64,000 nt of DNA from Cokeromyces recurvatus (lineage: Eukaryota; Mucoromycota; Mucoromycetes; Mucorales; Mucoraceae), in the NCBI RefSeq assembly GCF_025118155.1, contig NW_026251417.1, forward strand, positions 248,001 to 312,000. The letters run 5' to 3'. Each line of letters opens with the position of its first letter. Within the stretch, counting starts at the first letter, position 1. Positions 1 to 10,278 of the stretch are shown one piece after another. The notes below the pieces were generated by a model. That model was given only the letters and a program-made list of their open reading frames with translations. It did not search any database and was not told the DNA's origin. A program made the position numbers and the translations under genes.

Positions 1-2430
1 TTTATTTTGGCGTATGCTGCTGTTATTCATATCCTTATATAAAGAGACATATACATACATACAGTGCCTATATTCTCTTTTATTGTAATATATAGCATAA
101 GTGGAAATGTTTAGAGTTGTATTGATTGTATACTGTATAATAATGGAATTATACTAAAGTCTATAAATAGAAAGAATTTATATAAGCAGCAACAGAATAA
201 AAAAAAAGGGGGGAAACTTGGAATTTAATATGTATGATGATCTACATCTAAAGTGTAACAAAGGTAAACAGAGTCATATCGTTAAATGTCCATTAATAGA
301 AAACAATAAGCCACAATAAAGCACTGTGCCTATTAGAAACCTTTTGTTTATATGGAAAAAAAAATATAAATAGGGGAAGAAAAATAGATTTTTTTCTTTT
401 TCTTTTTTTCTTTTCCTTTGTGAAAGTGATATTCTGAGGATATTGGTCACTATAAACAATAAATCGTCAGTGATATTCTCCGGATAATGGTCACTCTAAA
501 TAATAAATCCCCCAGTGAAGTTATTTGGATGTATTGGTCACTTAAAATATTCAATCCCGAGAGTATCTTTCATCTGGTGTTTTCACGTCTCTCGTTAAAT
601 AAAACTGTGAAAGGAAGCACATAATGATCAACCTCCACGATTGGTTGCTTCTGGAAACAGTAGTCTTTTTTTTATTATTATATAAAAGAAAGCTACTGGC
701 TAATTGGATCATTACCCCTTTTTTATTATTAATTATAAATGAAAAAAAAAACTTTTATGTAATAACGACTTGTAGAAGAAGATTCAATACTAACTAAATG
801 AGCTTTGTAGTTGTTTATGTACTGCATTGATTATCATCTTTATAAGTTGGTGTAAAGACTAGCAAACAGGATTATTAAATAAATTAGTAACACCAATAAG
901 AATAAAAACAAAACGGATTTTAGTTGTAATATTCTAATTAAAAATAGCAATATAGACCATCGTGATAGTAGACAGCTATACTATGAGGTTGTTAAAGTCA
1001 ACATTAATTACGAAAACAAGAGGATCATACGTATGACTAAAGATTTAATAATATTACCAAAGCCTTTAAAAGATATGTTGGATAATTTGATTGTTAAAAA
1101 AAAGGACTACTCTAAAGGAGTATAAACATTCAAAATTCTCCACTCAAGATTATTAATGTTGTAACTAACCACTACAGGTCAATTTTCTAATTCTGTATTA
1201 CAAGATTAATATGGAGATAAGAGTTAAAGATTTTAAGATATAAGATAGATAAAAAAAATGGATGCTAAAATATTTTCAGTGTTTGTTTAAGTTTAGTAGG
1301 TAAGATAAGGAATGACCTTATTCTGAAAGCCAATAAAGAGAAACAAAATGAGAGTCAACGAGTAGATAGCTGCCTAAAAAAGATACTAATTATACGACTC
1401 TAGTCACATTAAATTCTACTAAATATGCCATAGTATAGAAATGGTTTATTTATATCGCTTTTATTATATATCATTATAAAAAAGACTAGTGAAGTTAATG
1501 AGACTGAGAAATAGTTCGAAAGGCCAATTCTTTTATTTATAATTTTATATTTAAAAATATCCGAGATCAGTAGGAAAGTAGTAGCTACAACTGAATCATA
1601 CTTTGTATATTTTAATAAAGTATGCAATGTCTTTAAATCCATATATCCTAAAGAAGTGCGTAAATGAGCTATTAAAATTCCATGTTAAATATTATATATT
1701 GTGTACTTGGATACTTTTAATCGAGGGTTGAGGAAAAAAAAAGAATCTAAGCTTGCAGCTGCAACTTTCTGTGAAATACTACTTATTTGGGTAAACAATA
1801 CGCCTAATTAAATAGGTTGATCCAAACTTGAGTAGCTAGCAATCTATTGCTGTGCCAATTATAAGCTTATATCTGAACTAAACATTGAGAACGATACGTG
1901 AATAATATAGGGAGCAAATATATGTTATATTTGATTTCTTTAGGGTTTATATATTGAATATGCATTCTATACTGATATCTAACTTTTTTATGTTTTTTCT
2001 CTCCCTCCCTTTTTTGTTTGTTTGTTTATTATAATATCAATGTCTCATTCGAACAATTGTTTTATACCGGCATAGCTATTAATTATTTTTTATACAGTTT
2101 GAGAATTTAGAAATGAAATGTTTTCTTAATGCTCATGAAATAATAGTACATTCAGAAGTTTATAATGTGGAAGAACTGAAGATAAAAAAAAAAAGAAAGA
2201 AAGATCTACATACATACATATATTAATGTGAGTCAAATTGTGAAGGAAATGAAACTATCAAAGTTCTCTGCTTAAACTTTAGTTGACTGTATACACAAAT
2301 CAGGGTTTCACTCAAAAGTTCAAGCCATCAATATATATATCTATATGTGTATATACTAACAAAAAGAGCAATATTTATAATTTGTGTTATTACATGTTAT
2401 ATTAAATAATAATAATAGCATTGTACAATA
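1..2430. other. Gene-free AT-rich region
   Basis: I see no convincing gene here. Short open frames (for example minus strand 1409-1642, and an open but ATG-poor plus-strand frame at about 892-1125) have no recognisable motif and the composition expected by chance in AT-rich DNA. The only structured element is the triple repeat at 425-542. The region ends 3' of the UPF0662 gene, which points leftwards. Confidence 0.6.
425..542. repeat. Three spaced copies of an AGTGA...TCACT unit
   Basis: Three related units lie at 425-451, 469-495 and 514-542, with a period of 44-45 bp. Each starts with AGTGA, ends with TCACT and keeps an inner GGAT and TTGG/ATGG segment. The spacers are also alike (TAAAcAATAAATC, TAAATAATAAATC). 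The 5-bp ends of each unit are complementary, so each could fold or bind a dimeric protein. The copies differ at several positions, so this is an old duplication. No gene is close by. Confidence 0.7.
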
Positions 2431-4293
2431 TTAATTGGATGTAGTTTCTTCAGACGTCAATTGTTCTTTGCTTTCAGAATATTCACGTAAAGACGCTAAA
2501 AGCTTATAGCATTCTTCAAGTATATCAATACACAAAGCTTGACCTATATATATATATAAAAGAAAAAAATATGAATCTTTCATTCATTTTATATTTAGTA
2601 TAATATAAAAATTTACCTTCTGGAATATGGCCTCTATCGTCATAAAACTTTCCATCCTTACGCAAGTTTTCAATACTTGTTAATTTCATTTGATAACTAG
2701 AAAATATAAAAGTTAATTTATTTCCTTTCTTTTTTTTTTTTTTTTAAAAAAAAACTTCTTACGGATAGAGTTCTTCGGCAGAACAGGGGGCACCTGTTTG
2801 TTTAACAGCTAATAAACATTGACGAACAGTTGTTAACTGATTATAAACAGGAGATAAAGCCTCTGAAACTGGAACACTTTCACTCAAAAGTACGAAAATC
2901 ATTCGATAACATTTATGAAGTAAAAATTCAAGTAGTGTCTGTCCTTCAGCTGCTTCACCTTTTTCATCCAAAAATTTACCAAGTAGCTTAGGATCACCTG
3001 CCTGTTCTTCATTTTTATCACTGTATCTCATTTTTACAATATCATGTAACTGATGTTGGTAAGTAAACAGGTCTGTTTGACGTAAGGTCCATTTATGTGT
3101 CAATTCTAATCTTTCTAGTTGATTTTTGATTTCAAGTAAACGTTCACGAATACTTTGGAGAGCAGGTGAAAAGTCCTCGCTACAAGCAATGATGAGGTCG
3201 TGTGACCAAAAGAATAATTGCTCAAGTAAGTTAATAATAACAGCTTGGCCTGCAGGAATAGAAACGCCATCTTCACTCATAAATTTACCATTAATACGCA
3301 TATTATCAATTTCTCGAATCTTTTCTTGTAAAGGTTTTATATCGCTAGGTAAATAATGACTACGACAACATACTGAAGCAAGATGTCGTCTAATACGTAA
3401 CATTTTATCTCTAATCGGAACTCTATTATAAGAAAGTTAATGTACTTTTCTTTTCTTTTGAATTCTATATAATGAATTACTTTACAATTCAGGTGCTACT
3501 TCATGAATTGTGTTGATTAAATTATTATAAATAAGACCTATTTTATGCAGGTTAATATCTATAGAATTTCATATAAAATTATAAAGCACTTACTGCATTG
3601 TCTATATTTATACTGTAATACTTGCATAACCGGCTCAGGTAAAGCATGATTTTTACTATCTACACTTAAAATTTTTTCAATTTCATCCAATTTGGCTTTA
3701 TATGGCTCCAAATATTCCTCTTCATAAACACCAAATTCATCTAAACGATCAAAAATATGCTGTATTTTCATGTGTTTGTATTAGTCTTTTTTTTTAAAAG
3801 AAAAAAAAAAAGTAATCAATATAAATATATGTATACATATATATATTACCTTAATAGCTACTACTTGTGAATATACAGCAGGACCTAATATTATAGACAG
3901 TATAAATCATTTGTTTGCCATTTGTAAAATTTCCTTACTTTCTCTTTTCTTTCCCAAAGATAAAAAGCATAAACTCAACATTTGTAAAATTTCATCTAAA
4001 ACATCGTCAGTTCTATTCAATTCACGAGATTCATCTAAAAGTCGACCTCCTCTTAAATCACTCAAGATTTTCATTTCATCTTCTGTTTCAAGACGTAAAG
4101 GCATTATATCTTCCATTTTAAGATAACTCGAGCGGTCACGTTTGACAGCTGAAAGTCTTGCACGAATATTTAATAATCGTTCAAGTACAGGCAACTCTAA
4201 TTTTTTTTTTAATAGTAAGGTTTAACTAAATTATGTACAATAAAATTTTTAATTTATTTGCTTAATACCTTCATTTGGCACCTTATTAGGCAT
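2431..4293 (-). CDS. UPF0662 / DUF2408 family protein
   Basis: Conserved fungal protein of unknown function, related to yeast YPL260W and fission yeast UPF0662. I propose seven exons: ATG at 4291-4293 (MPNKVPNE), then about 4196-3950, 3887-3853, 3758-3593 (preceded by an ACTAATA branch site), 3420-2763, 2696-2617 and 2543-2431. Phases agree across every junction and give a protein of roughly 430 residues. The second half carries three copies of a GKF-x4-G-x4-GQ motif (NGKFMSEDGVSIPAGQ, LGKFLDEKGEAAEGQ, DGKFYDDRGHIPEGQ), each followed by a hydrophobic LL-rich helix. The protein is probably helical and soluble, with no signal peptide or membrane segment. The family call rests on overall resemblance and is fairly secure; no function can be assigned. 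Confidence 0.8.
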
Positions 4294-7020
4294 ATTTTTT
4301 TTATTTTTATTTTTATTCTTTAAAAAAAAAAGGAAGTTTTTTTTTTTTAAAAAAAAAAGAAAAAGAAAATAGGGGAAATCCTTAACACGCTATACTTTTT
4401 TTTTTTTTTTTCGTTTTTCGTTTTTTGTTTTTACATTACAGCCTTTTTTTTTTCTCCGATCATCAACAAAGCAAATAAGAAAAAAGTGTCTTACTTTTTT
4501 TATTGTTTTCTTTACGGGAAAACAAAAACAAAAAAAAAAAGAAAAAAAAAACGATATAGAATAATGATTAGACCTTTAGTATAGTTAGAAGGCTAAAATG
4601 AGATGCTTCTTAGCAGTGCATATTGTTAAAGACATGAATCGAATTCTAACAGAAGCCGTTATTGTACTTTAGAGTTTAACAATAGAAATTCTTGGTGAAT
4701 TTAGATCTTTTTTCGTTTTTCGTGACCGGGTTTTGATACTTGTTGTATAAAGCTTACTTGATTATAATCAAATGACCAAAATTTGGACTTTATATCATGT
4801 AAATGAGTACTGTTGATTTTCACATAATAAATGTATCTGCTTGTATAATCTTGTTGGTCATTTCAGAAGCCGACAATGTCGACTATCATAGCGCTACCTC
4901 AATAAGAATACATATAAATTGCACCATTAAACGCTGTTGCAAGTATCATTCATCTGGAGTAAAAAGAGTTCCACTCCCCCCCACACACACACATTTCTCT
5001 TTCTCCTAAACTCCTGACCCGCTTTTCTCTTTATTAAGATTGGATTTTTTTTTCTTTTTTAATTAATCCTAAAATAGAGATAGCAGCAGATCTGATTACA
5101 ACCTTTATTGTCATGATAGAAACGGTGTCTTTCTTGAACAAAGCACTCGTATGTTTCATATTTACATAAAATACCAAATTCATCCTGAGATTCTCAGTTT
5201 GTTAAGGGGGGAGAAAAAGAAGAAGAAGCTACATATGCCTTCATTTGTGAACCAATATATATGCTGTACCTTGATCTTTGACTGGTTATTACTTTCTGCC
5301 TACTGAAACCCAGCCTGCTTAAGAGAAAGTGGGTACCTAATTTGTATCAAATCATAGACAGTATATTAAGTGATTTTCAGACTATTGAATTGCTCGATTT
5401 CTTTGGTAATAACAACGGAAGAATTAGTGTCGATATAAACCAAGTATAGTGTATTTATGCTCCTTGATTAGTATGTATCTATGACATTTCTTTTCACTAC
5501 TCTGAAAGAGATTTTCATTAAAGTACTTTCACTTGATTTTGTGCTGTACAAAAGTATTCTAACATTTTATAATCGTTAGATTGAAGAAAAAAAAAAGGAC
5601 AGCCCTGTCATGAATAGTATAATGAGTATAGGTATGCTTCTTTTTTTTTCATGTCTTTCATAATAAAAAAAAATCTATATCTCTAAGTTTATATTTATTT
5701 GCATCACAGTAGCTCAGGAAAAATCCCTACGCAGGTATTAATTCCAGATACTGAGTATGAGAACGAATCATTTCCAAAAAAAAAAAAAAGAAAAAAAAAT
5801 AGATTGTCCCTAATCCCAGAACAGTAAACCCTTACACACCTTCGTATAAAAATTGCACATTAAATTTTCAAATAGGAAATATAAATATATGATAGATAAT
5901 TAGAAGACCATCAAGGCCCCCCTCCCTCCCCTTCTTTAATTTTAAAGCACACAACAACTTATTTTTAGAACGTGCTCTCTGAAACAACTATATCCTTTTG
6001 TACCTGAGATATTACCTTTTGGAAGCAATGTAAATACGAACTTTATTGGTAGTTTGCTCCTTTTTTTTTCTGTGTATCATTGTCTAGACATGCTTAATAA
6101 ATGATAAGTAAAGTACTAGAATATCTCTTTCTTTCTTTTTTTTATATACATGTTTATTAGTATGTAAAAAAAAAATAATAATTCTTAATAAATATTTTAT
6201 AGTAGCAAGCACTTTTTTTTTTCTCTCAAGTCATAAAAAAATAAATCAATTCCCTCTCTCCCCCCCTTTTTTTTTGTTATTAGTGTATATGCATATCTAT
6301 TTTTCACACGCTACTGTATACACAGTATTTAAATAAGCACTGGTACAAAAAGTCTCAGTAGTAGAATAAAGATAACAGATAAAAAAAAAAGATTGAAATC
6401 TGGGTACATCTTTCCTTCTCTCACTTACTCACTTAATCTCCTCCCCCCTTTTTTTTGTTTTGTTTACATTTGTGACCAATAGTTTGTTCATTACTTCTTA
6501 AGGCTACATGATATTTGATCTAATTATTTAAAGAGGTAATTTACTTTTATGGAAATTTATTTAAATACAAACACAGAAATATCAGATAATATTCCAGAGA
6601 GCAAACTACTTGACTAAAAGTAGTATACATGAAGGTATTTTAGTAAATAAGTTCTGCTCCCCCCCCTTCCCCTCATACACACACACACATCCCTTATGTC
6701 TACTCTATTACATCATCTAAATAACAAGATTGTATTTATGTATAGTATAAATCAATTGATATAATGTATTCGACTTACGACATATTAAATAGATTCCTAT
6801 TGGCAAACATGAGTTTCTACTATGACTTAACAAATAAAGCATATAAAATATTCCTACTAAATTTAGACATGTTCAAATTTAATTAAACATAAAATAATTT
6901 TCAGGGCAGTACAAAGTTTACACACAGAAATTTATTAAAAAAAAAAAGAAAAAGAAAAAGAAAAGAAAAAAATAAAATAAAATAAAAATAATAATAAAAA
7001 AGAATGTGGTATATAATCAA
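4294..7020. other. Gene-free region with homopolymer and CT/CA-rich stretches
   Basis: No coding exon is recognisable on either strand. The stretch just upstream of the UPF0662 gene (4294-4560) is dense in A and T runs and probably holds its promoter. CT-rich and CA-rich patches lie near 4975-5010, 6240-6290, 6420-6450 and 6655-6695. A weak tRNA-like pattern at 4570-4660 was examined and rejected. Confidence 0.55.
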
Positions 7021-7513
7021 TCAATATTTAGTAGTTGTTGATTTAATAAAAGTATAATAATCTGGTTTTGCTGTAATGATACTTGTAATAGGAGGTAAAG
7101 ACGTCATTGTTGATAATAAAAAATCATATTTAAATGGTGGAGAAGAAGATAAGTCATAATTATTTATAGATGATGATGATATACTAGTACTAGTTGTAGC
7201 AGTTAATGTAGGCGAGATAGGCGTTGAAAGACCATTACAAGAAGTCATAGTAGTGGTATTATGGCTATGGCTATGGCTACTACTGTCTTTTGTATTGTTA
7301 TCAGGTCTAGGGAAATCAATAAATTCTGGGTATTTGTAACCTAATAAAGGATGATTACGAAGGGCATCTGAGCGTAAACAATGTTCACTGCAATAAAGTG
7401 ATTCCTACAAATAGCATTGAATTTAGTTTATATAATTAATCCAATATGATAAATCATACCGAATATGGACTAATTGCGCTATCACAAAATGTACACCAAT
7501 TTAAATCTGTCAT
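7021..7513 (-). CDS. Ecl1-type zinc-binding protein (life-span regulatory factor family)
   Basis: Small protein in two exons. Exon 1 is 7460-7513 (MTDLNWCTFCDSAISPYS) and exon 2 is 7021-7404; the junction is in phase and gives about 145 residues. The N-terminus has the pattern CTFC-x10-LYCSEHCLRSD, which matches the short zinc-binding motif of the fungal Ecl1/2/3 family (Pfam 'life-span regulatory factor'). The rest is Ser/Thr-rich with an SHSHSH run and no further domain. In fission yeast these proteins extend chronological life span and respond to metal or nutrient stress; that role is transferred here only by family. The fragment starting at the later Met (7248) is just the exon 2 tail; the true start is the ATG at 7511-7513, because only it supplies the first Cys pair. 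Confidence 0.75.
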
Positions 7514-7620
7514 AATATAAGCAACTATGATAATAGCATTTAAAAGAAAGTGTTGTATAATTATATTTATAGCAGAAGAAAATGAAAAGAAGAAGATGAA
7601 AGAAAAAAAAATAATAATTA

Positions 7621-7621
<1 letters not shown>

Positions 7622-7657
<36 letters not shown>
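7622..7657. repeat. Poly(A) tract, 36 nt
   Basis: An uninterrupted run of 36 A on the plus strand, upstream of the Ecl1-type gene. It is one of nineteen such tracts of 27 nt or more in the window. Confidence 0.95.
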
Positions 7658-7660
<3 letters not shown>

Positions 7661-7753
7661 TGAATGAACGACTTTATTTTTTTTTATGCTCTGTTTACTA
7701 TGAATTAGCCAATCAAAACGCTTAACTTACTTCAGCTTATCTGCAGTATTTCT

Positions 7754-7830
7754 ACTTTAAATTCAGACAATGTTAGTCTTTTTCTGGACAAATGAAAATT
7801 AATTTTCAGATATTTAGCTTACCTTTTTTA
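7754..7830 (+). repeat. Left inverted arm of the Fanzor-bearing element
   Basis: Inverted partner of 10203-10278. It contains the internal palindrome GAAAATTAATTTTC. It lies about 135 bp beyond the stop codon of the Fanzor pseudogene, on the side where TnpB/Fanzor elements normally encode their guide RNA. Confidence 0.7.
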
Positions 7831-8637
7831 GACAAACGAAGAAGAAGTGAGATTAGTTTTTAAACAAAGTAAACATAATTTTCAGACGCTTACTTGTAAA
7901 GCATCCAAACAACAAACGTTGAGTGAATGTGGTCATCTAAATACACTAGGTAAGCTGTGTTTATTACAGCGATGACTGTGGCGGTGAGGTGGTGGTGGTG
8001 TTGGTAGTGGTAGTGCGTTGAAAAGGTGTTGATCTTTCTCGTCCCTGCCAAATGCTGATAGAAATTGTCATCATGTTTCGGGAGGCATTAATGTCTCTTT
8101 GCCAAAGAGTATGACAAGAAGAACAGGTAAGCACACTCAATCTAGTAACAGGCGAGGCTGGCATCCAGGTTAGAGTTTGGCATTTACTGCATACTTTGGA
8201 TGTTCGGAACTCGTCAATTGTGATTGTGATAAGTTATCCAGCCGTTTCTCGCCTTTTCAGCGCGCGCCATAAAATACCTATCACCCCACATCTGAGCGTC
8301 CTGATCTTGTTGGTGTTCCTTATTGAACATTCCACTTCCAAATACTATCAGAGGAACTTTCGTCTTGTCTTCTTTGTATTTGATGGGCCTCCATTTGTTC
8401 AGTTTTTCTCTAAAGTAAAAAAAATTGAATTAATAACTGTTTGAATATAATCAAGTAGAAAATATTTATACTTGATAGCATCGTTCTTATTTGGTCTCTT
8501 CTGTCTTTTCTTCTTTTGTTTCTTCTTTTTCTACCTCTTCTTGTTTCTCCTACTTCGATTATATTTGGTGTCGCCGTTTATAAGCATATTGACCATAGTT
8601 TCTTGCGCTTTTTGCCTCCCTTGATAAAGTTGGAAGC

Positions 8638-8638
<1 letters not shown>

Positions 8639-8669
<31 letters not shown>
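8639..8669. repeat. Poly(T) tract inside Fanzor pseudogene
   Basis: Thirty-one T on the plus strand, read as AAA (Lys) codons on the coding strand between the STAK and RFQLYQ segments. It looks like a homopolymer expansion inside coding sequence. Confidence 0.95.
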
Positions 8670-8671
<2 letters not shown>

Positions 8672-9095
8672 AGTACTGGAATTGTAAAAATTGAATATAG
8701 TATTTATGTTGTCAAACATATATTGAACATAGTCTAAAAAACACTCCGGGTTTGATGTCTTGGTTGTAGGAATTCTTGATTCAATATCCTCTATTCCGTT
8801 TTGACTTTTCAAAAATTGTTGCTGGGCAGAAAAAACAGTCAAACCAGTAAGATAATAATACTCTTTAGTACTGCAGCGGATTATTGGGTGCCTAGACTCG
8901 TTTAAACCACCCACAGCAGTGAATACAGACTTTCGCCCAGGGTCAACAAAAATTGGATGAATCCTTTGCTACTTCTGGTAAAGTAAAGTCGTGAAGAGTC
9001 AACTCAAAGCGTTGAAAAGAAGGACCGTAACTGGCTTGACATCTTTTGTAAAACAAAAAAATCCACAACAAAACCATCAGTACGTATCAAGTTTC

Positions 9096-9096
<1 letters not shown>

Positions 9097-9129
<33 letters not shown>
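9097..9129. repeat. Poly(A) tract inside Fanzor pseudogene
   Basis: Thirty-three A on the plus strand (T on the coding strand), between the DGNNQI and NLIRTDGF segments. It may be an expanded polypyrimidine tract or an expansion within a former exon. Confidence 0.95.
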
Positions 9130-9134
<5 letters not shown>

Positions 9135-10202
9135 TGGTTGTTTCCATCTGGTGTTAATTCAGCAATGCTACAAATATAAAAGTAAGAAATACATAAGTCT
9201 GGTTTGATACAATCTCTATCTATACTCACCCTTTGTATCGTAGTTTCCCAAAACTGAAAACATCATAAAACAATCTTAGCTGTCTTCAGGTGTTTTATTG
9301 TATGGGCATAAGGGAGATCTTGCTGTAGAATGATTATCACCACGGCATTTCTTACAATGAAGATCGGTCACATTATCATTTGTGGTCTTTTGTCGTTTTG
9401 CTGTTTGTTTAGCTTGCTTCAGACTTTTGCTTTGCCTTTCTTTTCTTGCTTAAAGTTCCAACTATACGTGATCATTATTATATATAAATAGTATAATATT
9501 AAATTGCCGTACCATCATTAACGGCTACTTCTTTGTAAAACTTGCACCTGTAGTAGTTTTTATTGAAATGTCCTACTTCTTCACAGTCAGTACACTTCGC
9601 GTTTGCTGTAATATCAGTTAGTAAAAACTTTTATATACATTTTTTATAAAGTTCTGACCTTCATTAAATACTAGTCGAATGTTGAAAACCGTTTCTTTCT
9701 CTATTTTAATAATGCCAGACCGATATTCATTAGACATATTCAATAGAGTAATAAAGTGAAAAAAAAACAATTTATTTAAGATTTTTTTTTAAAAAAAAAA
9801 AAGAGGTGATTATACAGACAACATTTATTTTATTACTGGTGGTGGGTGTGGTGTGGGGGAGAGTGGGATCCCGCTGAGCGAAGGTTGTCATTTTTTTTTC
9901 GACCTTTGCTTATGGTTCAAACGCTTGAGGCTATCACCAGTTGTGTTGTAAGCAAAATGTTTATAAAGGATTATTTGGCTTATGATTATAAAATTAGGCA
10001 CACCTACTTGCCCTCCAAGCTAAGCTTTCAAGCTTTCTTCGAATAAATTCAGTCTCAAAGATCCACCTGCATCCATTGTCTCTCGGTGTACAGGACCAGA
10101 AATTATTATTTGGCAATTATCAATTAGAATATACTACATTATTGGATGTCTAGTAGGTGAAAAAGTCTAAACATACCTCTAATTTCCATTTATACTTTTT
10201 CC

Positions 10203-10278
10203 AAAAAAGGTAAGTTAAATGCCTGAAAATTAATTTTGATTCGTCCAGAAAAATACTAACATTGTCTGAATTTGAAGT
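10203..10278 (-). repeat. Right inverted arm of the Fanzor-bearing element
   Basis: Reverse complement of 7754-7830 with few differences. The minus-strand open frame across it (10150-10404) is unlikely to be a gene. Confidence 0.7.

Larger units (their letters stand above)
7964..9737 (-). pseudogene. Fanzor (eukaryotic TnpB-like RNA-guided nuclease), decayed copy
   Basis: Family role: RNA-guided DNA endonucleases related to transposon TnpB, using an RNA made from the element end. Reading from 9737: MSNEYRSG..., a zinc knuckle (CTDC-x4-H-x7-C), an intron-like gap, a second knuckle (CKKC-x4-H-x7-C), then at about 8936-8947 the RuvC-I block VDPGRKSVFTA. A QGRQKAQETM segment and a Lys/Arg-rich stretch follow, then PLIVFGSGMF (about 8345-8376), IDEFRTSKVCSKC and the closing CSSC-x6-WQRDINASRN block with the RuvC-III Asp. 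Lesions: one extra T in the T5 run at 8948-8952 and in the T7 run at 9055-9061 (each breaks the frame), a TAG at 8531-8533, a TAA at 8234-8236, a frame change near 8330, and a missing middle between about 9250 and 9180. A 31-nt T run (8639-8669) encodes a Lys tract and a 33-nt A run lies at 9097-9129. It cannot make an intact protein. Identity as Fanzor is secure from the RuvC and zinc-ribbon pattern. Confidence 0.88.
7754..10278. mobile_element. Candidate Fanzor-bearing element bounded by inverted arms
   Basis: Two arms in inverted orientation flank the Fanzor pseudogene: 7754-7830 on the plus strand and 10203-10278 on the minus strand. They share blocks such as AAATTCAGACAATGTTAGT, AAAATTAATTTTCAG and CTTACCTTTTTT and differ at only a handful of sites. 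The whole is about 2.5 kb. I see no clear target-site duplication outside the arms, so the true ends may lie further out or be eroded. Fanzor genes are known to travel inside several kinds of eukaryotic DNA transposon. The piece between the gene start (9737) and the right arm (9738-10202) has no recognisable coding content. Confidence 0.55.

Noticed and set aside
425..542. CRISPR-like array
   Set aside because: Only three divergent units, spacers that resemble one another, eukaryotic context and no cas-like gene.
1409..1642. 77-residue minus-strand open frame
   Set aside because: Ile/Asn/Lys/Tyr-rich composition expected by chance in AT-rich DNA; no splice context, no motif.
4570..4660. Possible tRNA gene (TAGTATAGTTAGAAGG ... 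GAATCGAATTC)
   Set aside because: A- and B-box resemblance is weak and I could not form an acceptor stem or an anticodon arm.
8516..8737. Plus-strand Phe-rich frame over the Fanzor region
   Set aside because: It is the antisense of the Lys-rich Fanzor coding segment and the poly(T) tract.
7754..10278. Complete, active Fanzor transposon
   Set aside because: Frameshifts, stops, a missing middle region and no transposase; only a relic can be supported.
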